Part shown: positions 15,168 through 16,101 of the stretch, in pieces | How positions within the stretch are numbered: position 1 is the first letter of the stretch | How the letters are laid out: each line of letters opens with the position of its first letter | Source: JASJBU01 sp965372385 | GTDB taxonomy: Bacteria > Pseudomonadota > Gammaproteobacteria > Chromatiales > Chromatiaceae | Length of the DNA: 16,101 nucleotides | NCBI GenBank assembly: GCA_965372385.1 | Contig: CBDVCD010000049.1 | Coordinates: 1 to 16,101 of the forward strand | Direction: 5' to 3' | Notes under the pieces: model-generated | Told to the model about the DNA's origin: nothing | Databases searched by the model: none | What the model saw: only the letters and a program-made list of their open reading frames with translations | Made by a program: the position numbers and the translations under genes

Positions 15168-15191
15168 GTGCCTGTGTAGTGGGATATTTCG

Positions 15192-15947
15192 ATGAAGATA
15201 GCATTAGGTGTTGAATACGATGGTAGTGAGTTTCACGGCTGGCAATACCAGGGGGATGTGCGGAGTGTTCAGGAGTGCCTTGAGGCGGCACTGTCCAGGG
15301 TGGCTGACCACCCTGTAACGGTGATCTGTGCCGGCAGAACCGATACCGGTGTACATGCCACCGGGCAGGTGGTCCATTTTGAGACCACTGCGTTCAGGCC
15401 ACCGCGCTCCTGGATTTTGGGTACCAATGCCAATCTTTCTGGTGATGTGAGCATTGGCTGGGCGCAAGAGATGCCGGAGGGGTTTCATGCCCGTTTTTCC
15501 GCGGTTGGCCGCCACTATCGTTATCAGATTCTGAATCGGGGAACACGATCCGCCCTCTGGCGGGGAAGGGCCACCTGGATACACCACCCCCTGGATGAGA
15601 TGGCTATGCATCGGGCAGCCCAGCAATTGGTCGGAACCCACGATTTCTCCTCCTACCGTGCCTTGGCCTGTCAGGCGAAACACCCGTTGCGGACCATCCA
15701 CAGCCTGAATGTCAGCCGGCAGGGGGAGATGGTCATCATCGAGGTCCAGGCCAATGCCTTCCTGCACCACATGGTGAGAAATATTGCCGGGGTACTGATA
15801 GCGATCGGTAAGGGGGAGCAGGGGGAATCCTGGAGCCGGGAGATCCTTGAACTGCGGGACCGGACAAAAGGGGGGGTAACCGCGCCACCCCAGGGCCTCT
15901 ATCTGACCCGAGTGGATTATCCGGAGGAGTATCAAGTACTCCTTTGA
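15192..15947 (+). CDS. truA: tRNA pseudouridine(38-40) synthase
   Basis: TruA converts uridines 38, 39 and 40 in the anticodon arm of many tRNAs to pseudouridine. The protein is 251 residues, somewhat short of the E. coli 270 but normal for the family. The catalytic Asp51 is in CAGRTDTGVHATGQVVHF. Other conserved blocks are VEYDGSEFHGWQYQ near the N-terminus, FHARFSAVGRHYRYQI, HDFSSYRA, and FLHHMVRNIAGVLIAIGKG (about 192-210). No strong Shine-Dalgarno is visible. It follows fimV, as in Pseudomonas, but trpF, which I would expect next, does not begin within the remaining 154 bp. Confidence 0.97.
   Translation: MKIALGVEYDGSEFHGWQYQGDVRSVQECLEAALSRVADHPVTVICAGRTDTGVHATGQVVHFETTAFRPPRSWILGTNANLSGDVSIGWAQEMPEGFHARFSAVGRHYRYQILNRGTRSALWRGRATWIHHPLDEMAMHRAAQQLVGTHDFSSYRALACQAKHPLRTIHSLNVSRQGEMVIIEVQANAFLHHMVRNIAGVLIAIGKGEQGESWSREILELRDRTKGGVTAPPQGLYLTRVDYPEEYQVLL
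15925..15945 (+). terminator. Weak hairpin over the truA stop codon
   Basis: AGGAGTA and TACTCCT pair over 7 bp around a five-base loop, followed by TT and then the stop codon TGA. The stem is short and the T-run minimal, so it is at best a weak terminator or a chance palindrome. Confidence 0.25.
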
Positions 15948-16059
15948 CGGAGCACTAGCATGGCATAGCGATGCCTGATCCTGTATCTTTGGCTAGTTCA
16001 TCCTAGAATCTGCAGTTGGACGGGGTAGAGTGTGCGTTTTTGAGGGTGCAAGTCGAGGC

Positions 16060-16101
16060 GCAACGACGCAGAATAGTTATTCTATTCCAAGAAGTTGCAA
16101 C
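16060..16101. repeat. Palindromic repeat-like sequence cut by the window end
   Basis: AGAATA-GT-TATTCT (16070-16083) is a perfect 14-bp palindrome. GCAAC (16060-16064) and GTTGC (16094-16098) flank it as a further inverted pair, with GTTGCAAC itself self-complementary at the edge. The arrangement resembles intergenic repeat elements of Gammaproteobacteria with a GAATA/TATTC core between GCAAC/GTTGC arms. Only one, incomplete copy is visible, so the family is inferred. Nothing else is recognisable between 15948 and 16059 except a weak GGCAT-AGCG-ATGCC hairpin near 15963-15976. Confidence 0.45.

Noticed and set aside
1..16101. CRISPR array, insertion sequence, toxin-antitoxin or defence operon
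   Set aside because: No regularly spaced repeats, transposase, integrase or recognisable toxin/antitoxin frames were seen on either strand.

Overview
The window reads as ordinary chromosome of a gammaproteobacterium, judged by gene content and order. The run LysR regulator / leuC-leuD-leuB-asd-usg-fimV-truA is, from memory, the same as in Pseudomonas and relatives, with the usual extra gene between leuD and leuB missing. FimV, TolC and an outer-membrane-type envelope point to a Gram-negative cell. Base composition is moderately GC-rich in the genes and AT-rich in the intergenic stretches. I cannot place it below class level.

Layout. Positions 1-153 hold the 3' end of a gene that begins outside the window. 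A doubtful 118-codon ORF with a radical-SAM SPASM-like cysteine cluster follows at 158. Next is a complete tRNA-Leu(CAG) on the minus strand, with a recognisable promoter, a leader hairpin and an intrinsic terminator. On the plus strand come a secreted M23 (LytM-type) peptidase, then tolC, aroC and an MFS transporter packed almost end to end (6 nt, then 0 nt). On the minus strand, a small single-membrane-span protein lies downstream of a LysR-type regulator. The regulator is divergent from leuC across a 98-bp region rich in inverted repeats. The plus-strand biosynthetic block leuC, leuD, leuB, asd, usg then runs into fimV, a strong terminator and truA. The last about 150 bp are non-coding and end inside a palindromic repeat.

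How the genes work together. LeuC and LeuD form the isopropylmalate isomerase and LeuB is the following dehydrogenase of leucine synthesis (LeuA is not in the window). Asd feeds the aspartate family of amino acids and diaminopimelate. Usg is an Asd paralogue without the catalytic cysteine. FimV is an inner-membrane/peptidoglycan-binding hub of type IV pilus and polar organisation. TruA modifies tRNA. AroC makes chorismate. TolC and the M23 peptidase act in the envelope.

I looked for an undescribed system and did not find a convincing one. The points worth a second look are the SPASM-like ORF at the left edge, the small membrane protein, the symmetric leuC control region, two palindromic repeats (leuD-leuB gap and right edge), and the His-to-Asp change in the M23 active-site motif.
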